Below, one piece after another: positions 25,283 through 33,330 of a stretch of DNA of 64,000 nucleotides. The notes under the pieces are model-generated. The model had not been told where the DNA came from. It did no database searches and worked only from the letters and a program-made list of their open reading frames with translations. Location: assembly GCF_017183135.1 (NCBI RefSeq), contig NZ_JADDXW010000006.1:143573-207572 (forward strand), read 5' to 3'. Numbering within the stretch: position 1 is the stretch's first letter; every line of letters begins with the position of its first letter. The position numbers were made by a program, and so were the translations under genes. This DNA comes from Aurantimonas marina. Its GTDB lineage: Bacteria; Pseudomonadota; Alphaproteobacteria; Rhizobiales; Rhizobiaceae.

Positions 25283-26029
25283 ATGAACAACCTCGACCTC
25301 GCCGATCGGTTGAGCGCGGCCCGCAATGGCGGCCCCAAATTGTCGACGGGTGGGATGGCGGACGCCGTTGCCAGCGCGTGTGATGCCTACGCAATTCAGC
25401 GCCGTGTGGTGGAGGCGGTTGGGCCGATCGGGGCATTCAAGACCGGCCGCCGTCCCGACCAGGACCAGATCATGGCGCCGATCTTCCGGAAGGATACGCG
25501 CAGCAGCCCGGCAATTTTCACGCGGACAGAGATCGACCGGATCGGCATCGAGTTGGAGGTCGGCTTCGTCATCGACAGGCCCCTCCCCGATGCCAGCGAT
25601 GCGGATTTCGAAAGGCGCGCGCGCGACCGCGTTTCCGCCGTCGCGGCGCTGGAGATCGTCGACACGCGGCTGAGCGACATCGAGATGGCGCCGCCACTTC
25701 TCCGGTTGGCCGACAATCAGCTCAATGGCGGCCTGGTCGTCGGCTCGCCGCGCCGCGACTGGCAGGACATGGACCTTACGATGGTCAACGCCAGCCTGAG
25801 CCTCGGCTCGCAAACCGTCCTCGATGGCCGCGCCGACGTGCCGGGTGGCGACGCCTTCGCGACATTCTGCGCCCTTGCCAGAATGATCGGCTCGCATTGC
25901 GGCGGCCTCAAGCCCGGTCAGGTGGTCATCACCGGGTCGTTGAACGGCATGCCCTTCATCGAACGCGGCACGCCGGTGCGCGGCTGGATCGACGGGCTCG
26001 GCGATGTCGCGGCGGATTTTCCGACGTAA
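25283..26029 (+). CDS. 2-oxopent-4-enoate hydratase-like protein (FAH superfamily)
   Basis: A 248-residue protein resembling MhpD/XylJ hydratases and oxalocrotonate decarboxylases: AYAIQRRVVEAVGPIGAFKTG, IGIELEVGFVIDRPLP with metal-binding glutamates (ELEVGF), and GQVVITGSLNGMPFI near the end. Such enzymes hydrate 2-hydroxy-2,4-dienoates or handle related 2-keto acids with Mg or Mn. It lies 5 bases downstream of the CoA-transferase and closes the island 1 operon. Its presence suggests an unsaturated or keto-acid intermediate, but similarity to characterised members looks modest. Confidence 0.82.
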   Translation: MNNLDLADRLSAARNGGPKLSTGGMADAVASACDAYAIQRRVVEAVGPIGAFKTGRRPDQDQIMAPIFRKDTRSSPAIFTRTEIDRIGIELEVGFVIDRPLPDASDADFERRARDRVSAVAALEIVDTRLSDIEMAPPLLRLADNQLNGGLVVGSPRRDWQDMDLTMVNASLSLGSQTVLDGRADVPGGDAFATFCALARMIGSHCGGLKPGQVVITGSLNGMPFIERGTPVRGWIDGLGDVAADFPT

Positions 26030-26060
26030 CCGAACGGCGCGGCCGGGCCTGATAATCGCG

Positions 26061-26771
26061 TTACAGATGCTTCATGTCATAGCGCCGTAGCAGGTCCACG
26101 ATCTGATCCCGCGCCCGGATCTTGTGCTCCTGGGCCATCTGGCGCGCCTCGCCCGGCTCACCGGCGCGGATCGCGTCGATGATACGCTGGTGCTCTTCGA
26201 TCGATCCCATTGGTTTTGGCCGCAAATGCAGGGTCAGGCGGCGGGCGCGGAACGACTGATCGATATTGACCGTCGCGATCCGCTCCAAGCGACCGTTACC
26301 GGCACCCCGAACGAGGCAGGCGTGGAACCGCGCATCCGAATCGGCCCAGCCGAGAAGATCATCCCCGGCGAGCGCCTCGGCGAGTTCGGCGTTCAACCGT
26401 TCCATGTCGCGGCAAACACGTTCGCGAACGTCGGCCGACTTTTCGGCCAAGAGCAGCGCCGCCATGCCTTCGACGGCGATGATGACGTCGTAGACCTCTT
26501 TCATGTCGTCGGGCGACAGCGCGCTGATGACGACGCCGCGTTTGGACCGCAGCTCGACCATGCCCTCGCTCTGCAAGCGGATGATCGCCTGATGCACCGG
26601 CGTCCGGCTCATCCCCAATCGTTGCGCCATTTCCTGTTCGGAGCCCTGAAAGCCCGGAGGGAAGACGCCATCGCGAATCGCCTGTTTGACGGCGTCATAG
26701 GCCGCTTCGACCAGCGACGGCTTGCGCTCCGGTTTTTCAATGCTGAGGAGCGTCGGGGCGTTCAACGTCAT
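26061..26771 (-). CDS. GntR-family regulator with FCD domain
   Basis: A 236-residue protein: winged helix with LGMSRTPVHQAIIRLQSEGM (residues about 50-70) and a C-terminal FCD helical domain (SDARFHACLVRGAGN and IEEHQRIIDAIRAGEPG). It converges with the island 1 operon and is divergent from the TctC-type binding protein gene, so it most likely regulates the tripartite tricarboxylate transporter and the D-tartrate dehydratase gene behind it. FCD regulators usually respond to organic acids. Confidence 0.92.
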   Translation of the reverse strand: MTLNAPTLLSIEKPERKPSLVEAAYDAVKQAIRDGVFPPGFQGSEQEMAQRLGMSRTPVHQAIIRLQSEGMVELRSKRGVVISALSPDDMKEVYDVIIAVEGMAALLLAEKSADVRERVCRDMERLNAELAEALAGDDLLGWADSDARFHACLVRGAGNGRLERIATVNIDQSFRARRLTLHLRPKPMGSIEEHQRIIDAIRAGEPGEARQMAQEHKIRARDQIVDLLRRYDMKHL

Positions 26772-26983
26772 GATTTCCCCTCTTGCCGCGAGAGCCTTCC
26801 CCGCACCCTACACGGCTCGACGGACAAATCGAACGCTTTCTTGCATGCATCTTCGGACGCATGATTGACATTGCCGGTGTGGTGGTCACAGATTGGCAAA
26901 GATCGGTCGCCGCCGTTTCGCGCCTGGAGGGTGCGCGCGACGCAGGTGCGCCCGGTCGGGAGACATCCACTGGGAGGAATACA
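26772..26983. promoter_or_regulatory. Divergent promoter region, GntR gene / tctC
   Basis: A 212-base gap between divergent genes. It contains the short palindrome TGCATGCA (26842-26849) and a TTGACA (26864-26869), the only obvious promoter-like elements. The palindrome is a weak candidate for a GntR site. GGGAGGAATACA directly before the tctC ATG is its ribosome site. Confidence 0.35.
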
Positions 26984-27940
26984 ATGAAACTCACGTCACT
27001 GATGGCAGGCGCCGTCCTGGCGGTCGGACTGACGGCCGGTTCCGCGAGCGCGCAGGACTATCCGACAAAACCCGTCAACTACATCATTCCATTCAACGCC
27101 GGCGGCGAATCCGACATCGCCGCCCGGCTGCAGCAGCCGGTCTTCGAGCGCCTCACCGGGCAGTCGATGGTGATCCAGTACATGGCCGGCGCCGGCGGCG
27201 CGCAAGCCTGGTCGCAGCTCAACGGCATGGACGGCGACGGCTACACACTGATGGGCACCAACCTGCCCCATATCATCCTGCAGCCGATGGCACAGGAGGT
27301 CGGCTACAAGACTGACGACATCGCCAATGTCTACTTCTTCCAGTACACGCCGGACGCCATCGTCGTGCCGGCCGACAGCCAGTTCAATACGCTTGAGGAT
27401 TTGGTCAACTACGCCAAGGAGAACCCAGGGCTGGTGACCTTCTCTGGCTCCGGCACCAATTCGGCCAATCACGTCGCGAAGACGAAATTGGACAGTCTTG
27501 CCGGCATTACCACGACCTATGTGCCGTTTTCCGGCACGAGCCCGTCCATCGCGGCCGTGCTCGGCAACCAGGTTCTGGCGAGCTTCGGCTATACGACATC
27601 CGCGATCAATCAGGGCGACGCGCTGCGGGTCCTTGCCGTTGCCTCGGAAGAGCGTGTGCCGAGCTTCCCGGACGTTCCGACCTTCAAGGAACTCGGCTAC
27701 GACATGGTGGGCGGCGCCTATCGCGGCGTGGCCGTACCAACTTCGACGCCGGAAGACGTCCGCAAGCAGGTCTCCGACGCCCTCGACAAGGTCAACCAGG
27801 ACCCGGACTTCATCAAGAAGATGGAAGACGGCGGCTTCGTCGTCATCAATATCCCCTACGACAAAGTCGAGGCATTCATGAACGAGCGCCGCGAGCAGTA
27901 TCAGGCGGTCGCCGAGCAGATGGGCATCGCCCAGAAATAA
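26984..27940 (+). CDS. tctC: Tripartite tricarboxylate transporter binding protein TctC
   Basis: A 318-residue Bug-family periplasmic receptor with a signal peptide (LMAGAVLAVGLTAGSASA). Family motifs: YPTKPVNYIIPFNAGGESDIAARL, MAGAGGAQAWSQL, TFSGSGTNSANHVAKT and a late YRGVAVPTSTPEDV. It should bind a di- or tricarboxylate or a similar hydroxyacid and pass it to TctAB. Start chosen after GGGAGGAATACA. The gene is followed by a strong stem-loop and then tctA. TTT systems serve tartrate, citrate and also sulfolactate in other bacteria. Confidence 0.93.
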   Translation: MKLTSLMAGAVLAVGLTAGSASAQDYPTKPVNYIIPFNAGGESDIAARLQQPVFERLTGQSMVIQYMAGAGGAQAWSQLNGMDGDGYTLMGTNLPHIILQPMAQEVGYKTDDIANVYFFQYTPDAIVVPADSQFNTLEDLVNYAKENPGLVTFSGSGTNSANHVAKTKLDSLAGITTTYVPFSGTSPSIAAVLGNQVLASFGYTTSAINQGDALRVLAVASEERVPSFPDVPTFKELGYDMVGGAYRGVAVPTSTPEDVRKQVSDALDKVNQDPDFIKKMEDGGFVVINIPYDKVEAFMNERREQYQAVAEQMGIAQK

Positions 27941-27954
27941 GCGCCGGCCGAGCC

Positions 27955-27983
27955 CAGGCGGGAGTGGTCGACACTTCCGCCTG
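27955..27983 (+). terminator. Stem-loop between tctC and tctA
   Basis: A 12-bp stem (CAGGCGGGAGTG / CACTTCCGCCTG, one G-U pair) with a GTCGA loop, 14 bases after the tctC stop and 29 bases before tctA. There is no T-run. It is a likely mRNA-stability or partial-termination element that keeps receptor levels above permease levels. Confidence 0.6.
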
Positions 27984-28012
27984 CCATTCCCCATTCCATT
28001 GAAGCGATCGCC

Positions 28013-29554
28013 ATGGACAAGCTCGTCTATCTTGCCGAGGCCTTGACGCCGTTCAACCTCGTTCTTGCCCTTGGCGGCGTGCTGGCCGGCATCGTCATCG
28101 GCGCTCTCCCCGGCCTGTCCGCGACGATGGCCGTGGCCGTGCTCGTGCCGTTCACCTTCACGATGGACCCGGCCTCCGGCCTGATCGTGCTCGGCGCCAT
28201 CTATACCGGAGCGATCTACGGCGGTTCCTATTCCGCCATTCTGGTCAACACGCCGGGAACCCCCTCGGCCATTGCCACCACCTTCGACGGCTTTCCGATG
28301 GCCAAGCGCGGCGACGGCGCGTTGGCCATCTCCATCGCCACCCTCGCCTCGGTGTCGGGTGGCATCGTCGGCGCGCTGATGCTGATGTTCCTGGCGCCGC
28401 CGCTGGCGCGGGTCGCGCTCGCCTTCGGCCCGCCGGAATATTTCTGGCTCGCGGTCTTCGGCCTGACGCTGATCTCGGCGCTATCGGTCGGCAATCTCAT
28501 GAAGGGCATGATCGGCGCCTGCCTCGGCCTGCTCATGTCGATGATCGGCGTCGCCGTCATCGGCGCCGACGTGCGCTTCACCATGGGCAGTCACGCGCTG
28601 CTCGGCGGCATCAACATCGTGTCCGGGCTGATCGGGCTCTATTGCATCCCGGTCCTGATCGATCTCGTCGCGACCAAGGACCCGCACCTCAAGGTCGCGA
28701 GCGACACCAGCGGCTATCGGCTGAAGGAAGCCTTCGCCATCGTCATGCGGGAGAAGTTCAACCTAGTCCGTAGCTCGGTGATCGGCACGCTCGTCGGCAT
28801 CCTGCCCGGCGCCGGCGGCTCGGTCGCAAGCCTCGTCTCCTATTCCGAGGCGCGCCGCTCCGCCAGGCATCCCGAGCGCTACGGCACGGGCGAGCCGGGC
28901 GGCATCATTGCCACCGAGGCCGCCAACAACGGCACCGTCGGCGGCGGCTTCATTCCGACGCTGGTGCTGGGAATTCCCGGCACGCCGCCCGACGCCGTCA
29001 TCCTCGGCGCGTTGCTCGTCCAGGGCATCCGCATCGGTCCGACGCTGTTCACCACGCAAGGGTCGATCGTCTACACCTTCATCTTCGGCCTGCTCATCGG
29101 CACCATCCTGATGCTGCCGGTTGGCCTCCTCGTCGGGCGCTACGCCTACAAGGGCATCATCGCGATCCCGAAGGCGGCGCTGGTTCCGACCATCGCCTTC
29201 ATGACGGTCATCGGCAGCTTCGCGATCCACAACAACCTCAACGACGTCGTCGTAATGCTCGGACTTGGCGTCATCGGCTGGATCCTCAACCGGGTCGGCT
29301 TCACTCCCTCGCCCATCGTTCTCGGCCTGGTGCTGGGGCAGATCGCCGAGCAGGGTTTCGTGCAAAGCTATCTGATCGGCAATGCGCAGGGGAACGTTCT
29401 GGCCATGTTCTTCGCCCGCCCAATTTCGCTTGCCATCGTCGCCTTCTCGGTGCTGACGCTGTTCTATCCCTTGATCGCCGGAGCGATCGGGGCGCGGCGG
29501 GCCCGCAAGTCCGAGACCGACATCATCGTGGAGAGCCGAGATGGCCGCCCTTAG
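28013..29554 (+). CDS. tctA: Tripartite tricarboxylate transporter large permease TctA
   Basis: A 513-residue integral membrane protein with the diagnostic N-terminus GVLAGIVIGALPGLSATMAV and the repeated motifs YGGSYSAILVNTPGTPSAIAT and GFIPTLVLGIPGTPPDAVIL. About 11-12 membrane segments. It overlaps tctB by 14 bases. Together with tctC and tctB it forms a complete proton- or sodium-driven uptake system; the following D-tartrate dehydratase gene on the same strand suggests tartrate or a related hydroxyacid as substrate. Confidence 0.95.
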   Translation: MDKLVYLAEALTPFNLVLALGGVLAGIVIGALPGLSATMAVAVLVPFTFTMDPASGLIVLGAIYTGAIYGGSYSAILVNTPGTPSAIATTFDGFPMAKRGDGALAISIATLASVSGGIVGALMLMFLAPPLARVALAFGPPEYFWLAVFGLTLISALSVGNLMKGMIGACLGLLMSMIGVAVIGADVRFTMGSHALLGGINIVSGLIGLYCIPVLIDLVATKDPHLKVASDTSGYRLKEAFAIVMREKFNLVRSSVIGTLVGILPGAGGSVASLVSYSEARRSARHPERYGTGEPGGIIATEAANNGTVGGGFIPTLVLGIPGTPPDAVILGALLVQGIRIGPTLFTTQGSIVYTFIFGLLIGTILMLPVGLLVGRYAYKGIIAIPKAALVPTIAFMTVIGSFAIHNNLNDVVVMLGLGVIGWILNRVGFTPSPIVLGLVLGQIAEQGFVQSYLIGNAQGNVLAMFFARPISLAIVAFSVLTLFYPLIAGAIGARRARKSETDIIVESRDGRP

Positions 29555-30038
29555 GAAGCCGCACGACCTGCCGGGAACGATCGCCGCCGCCCTGTTCATC
29601 GGCCTCGGCGTGGTTCTCATCCTGCAGACCGGCCGGATGACGCCGATGGGTTCGGTGTTTCCGATCACCATCGCCGCCGCGATGATCGTGTTCTCGGCGA
29701 TCCTGATCCTTCGCAATTTCGTCATTGCGGCGCGGCGCCCCTCCGTCGAGGCGGCCGACGAAACAGCGCGCGAGACGGATCAGACGCGAGGGTCGATGCC
29801 GCGCCGCATCGGCTTTCTGGTCGCCATGGCCGCGTGGGTCGCGCTGATTCCGATCCTCGGATTCTTCGTCGCCAGCCTCATCGCCTTCTTCGCCATCATG
29901 GCCGTCGCCAGTCATGAGCGCGTCACGCCGCGCGAAGGCATCATGCTTGGCGTGATGGGGATCGTCATCCTGACCGGCTTCTACCTGATCATGGCCAACG
30001 TCCTGCTGATCCCGATGCCGCGCGGGATTTTCTTCTAG
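29541..30038 (+). CDS. tctB: Tripartite tricarboxylate transporter small permease TctB
   Basis: A 165-residue protein with four predicted membrane segments (ALFIGLGVVLILQTG, FPITIAAAMIVFSAILIL, WVALIPILGFFVASLIAFF, GIMLGVMGIVILTGFYLIM), the usual TctB architecture and length. Sequence conservation in this family is low, so the call depends on topology and on its place between tctA and tarD. The start overlaps the tctA end. Confidence 0.9.
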   Translation: MAALRKPHDLPGTIAAALFIGLGVVLILQTGRMTPMGSVFPITIAAAMIVFSAILILRNFVIAARRPSVEAADETARETDQTRGSMPRRIGFLVAMAAWVALIPILGFFVASLIAFFAIMAVASHERVTPREGIMLGVMGIVILTGFYLIMANVLLIPMPRGIFF

Positions 30039-30108
30039 GGCGGGTCGTCCGTGATCGCGGCTGTCCCCGCCACGCCTCCCGCCGTCGTTCCATTCTGAAA
30101 GCATCGTC

Positions 30109-31278
30109 ATGCGCATCACCGAGATCCGGGAAAAGACCGTCTCGATCGCCAGCCCGATCGCCAACGCCTTCATCGACTTTTCCAAAATGACCTGCTCCGT
30201 CGTCGCGGTGGTCACCGACCAGATGCGCGACGGCAAGCCCATCGTCGGCTTCGGCTTCAACTCGAACGGACGTTACGGCCAGGGCGCGCTGATGCGCGAA
30301 CGCTTCATCCCGCGGCTGATGGAAGCCGACCCAGAGACGCTGGTCGATCGCGAGCACGACAATCTCGATCCCTTCGCCATCTGGACGGCGATGATGACCA
30401 ACGAGAAGCCGGGCGGTCACGGCGAGCGCTCGGTGGCCGTCGGCACGATAGACATGGCGGTGTGGGACGCGGTCGCCAAGATCGCGGACAAGCCGCTCTA
30501 CCGGCTTCTGGCTGACCGCTATCGGGGTGGCGAGGCCGACGACAGCGTCTGGGTCTACGCGGCCGGCGGCTATTACCATCCCGGCAAGGAGATCGAGGGT
30601 CTAAAGGACGAGATGCAATCCTATCGCGATCGCGGTTATACGGTCTGCAAGATGAAGATCGGCCTCGCGCCGCTGAATGAGGATCTGAAGCGCGTCGAGG
30701 CCGCGCTCGCCGTCGTCGGCGAGGGACAAAATCTCTGCGTCGACGCCAATGGCCGCTTCGATCTTCCGACGGCCATCGCCTACGCCGAGGCGCTGGAGCC
30801 CTACGATCTCTATTGGTACGAGGAAGCCGGCGACCCGCTCGATTATGCCCTGCAGGCGGAGCTGGCCGAGCATTACACCGGCCGGATGGCCACCGGCGAG
30901 AACCTCTTTTCCATGCAGGACGCGCGCAATCTGATCCGGCACGGCGGCATGCGGTCCGACCGCGACGTCCTGCAATTCGATTGCGCCCTCTCCTACGGGC
31001 TGGTCGAATACATGCGCACGCTCGCCATGCTGAAGGAGAACGGCTGGTCGAGCCGGCGGGTGGTGCCGCATGGCGGACACCAGATGTCGCTCAACATCGC
31101 CGCCGGCCTGCATCTCGGCGGCAATGAATCCTATCCGGACGTGTTCCAACCCTTCGGCGGCTTCGCCGACGCGACCGAGGTGCGACACAGCCGCGTCGGC
31201 CTGCCAGATGTTCCGGGCGTCGGCTTCGAGGCGAAGGCGGCGCTTTATGAGTTGTTCAGGTGGGAGCTGCTGGACTGA
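30109..31278 (+). CDS. tarD: D(-)-tartrate dehydratase (enolase superfamily)
   Basis: A 389-residue enolase-superfamily enzyme that converts D-tartrate to oxaloacetate. It agrees over its whole length, from memory, with the characterised Bradyrhizobium enzyme: FNSNGRYGQGALMRERF, EKPGGHGERSVAVGTIDMAV, AAGGYYHPGKE and PHGGHQMSLNIAAGLHLGGN. The catalytic base pair is the KMK lysine (Lys183) and His321; Mg ligands are the acids in VDANGRF, WYEEAGD and TGENLF. It ends the tct operon and converges with comC 25 bases on. This is one of the firmest substrate calls in the window. Confidence 0.93.
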   Translation: MRITEIREKTVSIASPIANAFIDFSKMTCSVVAVVTDQMRDGKPIVGFGFNSNGRYGQGALMRERFIPRLMEADPETLVDREHDNLDPFAIWTAMMTNEKPGGHGERSVAVGTIDMAVWDAVAKIADKPLYRLLADRYRGGEADDSVWVYAAGGYYHPGKEIEGLKDEMQSYRDRGYTVCKMKIGLAPLNEDLKRVEAALAVVGEGQNLCVDANGRFDLPTAIAYAEALEPYDLYWYEEAGDPLDYALQAELAEHYTGRMATGENLFSMQDARNLIRHGGMRSDRDVLQFDCALSYGLVEYMRTLAMLKENGWSSRRVVPHGGHQMSLNIAAGLHLGGNESYPDVFQPFGGFADATEVRHSRVGLPDVPGVGFEAKAALYELFRWELLD

Positions 31279-31303
31279 GCAAGCCGGACCTGATTTCGGC
31301 GTT

Positions 31304-32299
31304 TTAGATCGCGCGGATCGCGGCCAGCAGATCGTCGTCCACCGCGATGCCGGCTGCGAGCGCTTCGCGCCGTGCCGCGCGGCCCTTGCGGCCCGGTATC
31401 CGGGTTCCCGACTCGGCGCTGATTTCCCCGACCAGCGCGGCCAGCCGCTCAACGGCGTGATCGCCGCCCATCGCCACCGGATCGATGACGAGAAGCCACT
31501 GGCCCAGTCCCGGCGGCGGCCCCTTGTCGTCGAACAGGGAACTTGCCTCATAGGCGTAGTTCGCACCGGTCAGCCCGGCCGACAGCATTTCCACGACCAG
31601 GGCGAGCGCGGCGCCCTTGGCATCGCCCATCGGCAGCATGGTCCCGGCGAGCGCCGCGTCGGGATCGGTCGTCGGCTGCCCGGCACTGTCCAGCGCCCAG
31701 CCTTCGGGAATGGACGCTCCCTTCTGCTTGGCGGCCATGACCTTGCCGCGCGCGATCTTCGACAGGGACAGATCGATGACAATCGGCTCCTGATCGCCCA
31801 AGGGCGCGGCGAAGGCGATCGGATTGGTGCCGAACAAGGCGCGGGTGCCGCCCCAAGGGGCCATGGCGCCCGGCGAATTCGCCATCATCAGGGCGACGAG
31901 GCCGGCTTCGGCGAAGCGCTCCACCGTCAGGCCGAGGACGCCGGCGTGGTGCGAGCGATAAATGGCAGCGCTGGCCACGCCTGTCTCTTTAACGATGGCC
32001 GGAAGCTGTTCGACGGCGAGATCGAGTGCCGGAAAGGCAAAGCCGTTGCCGGCGTCGATGCGCAGCAGTGCCGACCGGGTCCGCTCGGCTTGCGGAACCG
32101 CCGCGCCGGCGACCTTTCCGACCTTGGCTTGCGCGCAATAGGCGACGAGGCGCCGCAGCCCGTGCCCGCTCTGGCCGGCGGCTTCCGCGGCGACGAGCCC
32201 GCGCGCAACCGAGGCGGCTTGCGACGGGCCGGTCGAGGCGCGTTGCAGCGCGTCGGACGCGAGCGTTTCAGCCTCGGCGATCGACAGTCTTTCGGTCAC
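31304..32299 (-). CDS. comC: Ldh2/MDH2-family dehydrogenase, likely (R)-sulfolactate dehydrogenase ComC
   Basis: A 331-residue NAD(P)-dependent 2-hydroxyacid dehydrogenase of the malate/L-lactate (non-Rossmann) family: IDAGNGFAFPALDLAVEQ, YRSHHAGVLGLTVERFAEAG, NSPGAMAPWGG and NPIAFAAPLGDQEP. In the known sulfolactate clusters this type of enzyme (ComC) interconverts (R)-sulfolactate and sulfopyruvate and, with SlcC, racemises sulfolactate. Its ATG overlaps the slcC stop (ATGA), and suyAB lie just upstream, so the sulfolactate role is well supported by context. Without context it could be a malate or ureidoglycolate dehydrogenase. Confidence 0.85.
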   Translation of the reverse strand: MTERLSIAEAETLASDALQRASTGPSQAASVARGLVAAEAAGQSGHGLRRLVAYCAQAKVGKVAGAAVPQAERTRSALLRIDAGNGFAFPALDLAVEQLPAIVKETGVASAAIYRSHHAGVLGLTVERFAEAGLVALMMANSPGAMAPWGGTRALFGTNPIAFAAPLGDQEPIVIDLSLSKIARGKVMAAKQKGASIPEGWALDSAGQPTTDPDAALAGTMLPMGDAKGAALALVVEMLSAGLTGANYAYEASSLFDDKGPPPGLGQWLLVIDPVAMGGDHAVERLAALVGEISAESGTRIPGRKGRAARREALAAGIAVDDDLLAAIRAI

Positions 32300-33228
32300 A
32301 AACGCGTCTCCAGATGGCGCAGGATGTTCTCGGCCGTCACGCGGCTGACCCTGACATTCGATTCGTCGGTGACGCCGGCGATGTGCGGCGTCAGGATGAG
32401 GTTGGCGATGCCGGCGAAAACCCGGCCGGCCTCGGCGGTTAGTGGCTCGGTCTCGAACACGTCGAGCGCCGCGCCGCCGAGCTTGTCTTGCCGCAGCACG
32501 TCGGCCAGCGCCGTCTCGTCGACGACGCCGCCACGCGCCGAATTGATCAGGACGGCGTCGGACTTCATCAGCGACAGCGCATCCACGCCGATCATGTGGT
32601 GGGTCGCGTCGGTCAGCGGCACATGCAGGCTGACGACATCGGAGGCGCGAAGCAGATCGTCGAGGTCGAGCCGGTGGGCATCGGTCCAGGCGGCGTCGCT
32701 CTCCGGCAGGAACGGATCGAAGGCGGCGACCGAAAAGCCGAAGGCCCGCGCCCGTGCGGCCGTTTGCCGGGCAATCGAGCCATAACCGACAAGCCCGAGA
32801 CGCTTGCCCTGCGCTTCCCGGCCGATCAATTGCTGGCGCGGCCAGTTTCCGGCAATCACGTCCTCGGTCGCGTCATAGGCGCGGCGCAGCAGCGCCAGCG
32901 CCGCGGTCACGACATATTCGGCGACGGCGACGTCGTTGGCGCCCGTTGCCGGATAGACCGTCACGTCGCGCGCCTTGCAGGCGTCGAGGTCGATATTGTC
33001 CAGACCGACGCCGAGCCGGCCGACACAGCGAAGGCCGGGGGCGGCGGCAAGCAGCGCGGCCGTGACCTTGGTCCGGTTGCGCACGACGAGGGCGCTGGCA
33101 CCGGCAACCGCGGCGGCCAGATCGTCCGGCCGATCGACGAGTTGCGGGTCGTAGAGGGTCTCATGCCGGGCCCGGATCCGATCAACGGCGGCCTCGTCCA
33201 TGAACTCGGTAATGACAATCTCAGGCAA
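32296..33228 (-). CDS. slcC: D-2-hydroxyacid dehydrogenase, likely (S)-sulfolactate dehydrogenase SlcC
   Basis: A 310-residue NAD-dependent dehydrogenase. TTG at 33228 is chosen because GGGAGGGGAG lies just upstream and the product then begins LPEIVITEFMDE as in family members. The Rossmann loop is GLVGYGSIARQTAARARAFG; the catalytic arginine is in INSARGGVVDE, and the acid/base histidine in LTPHIAGVTDESN. In sulfolactate degraders SlcC oxidises (S)-sulfolactate to sulfopyruvate, which ComC then reduces to the (R)-form. It is coupled to comC and sits 103 bases downstream of suyB. Confidence 0.85.
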   Translation of the reverse strand: MPEIVITEFMDEAAVDRIRARHETLYDPQLVDRPDDLAAAVAGASALVVRNRTKVTAALLAAAPGLRCVGRLGVGLDNIDLDACKARDVTVYPATGANDVAVAEYVVTAALALLRRAYDATEDVIAGNWPRQQLIGREAQGKRLGLVGYGSIARQTAARARAFGFSVAAFDPFLPESDAAWTDAHRLDLDDLLRASDVVSLHVPLTDATHHMIGVDALSLMKSDAVLINSARGGVVDETALADVLRQDKLGGAALDVFETEPLTAEAGRVFAGIANLILTPHIAGVTDESNVRVSRVTAENILRHLETRL

Positions 33229-33253
33229 TGGGCTCCCCTCCCACAAAAGCCGT

Positions 33254-33281
33254 GGCGGCCATCTTTCCCAAGACGGCCGCC
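33254..33281 (-). terminator. First stem-loop between suyB and slcC
   Basis: A stem of 12 pairs with one mismatch (GGCGGCC-A-TCTT / AAGA-C-GGCCGCC) closing a TCCC loop. It lies 26 bases upstream of the slcC start on the operon strand. Together with the neighbouring hairpin it may uncouple expression of suyAB from slcC-comC. Confidence 0.55.
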
Positions 33282-33294
33282 GAACAGGTACCAC

Positions 33295-33321
33295 GCCGGG
33301 CGCTCCGTGGAGGCGTCCGGC
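33295..33321 (-). terminator. Second stem-loop between suyB and slcC
   Basis: A 9-bp stem (GCCGGGCGC / GCGTCCGGC, one G-U pair) around a 9-base loop, 10 bases after the suyB stop. No T-run follows, so it is likely a 3'-end stabiliser or weak attenuator rather than a full terminator. Confidence 0.5.
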
Positions 33322-33330
33322 GAAGGCAGC

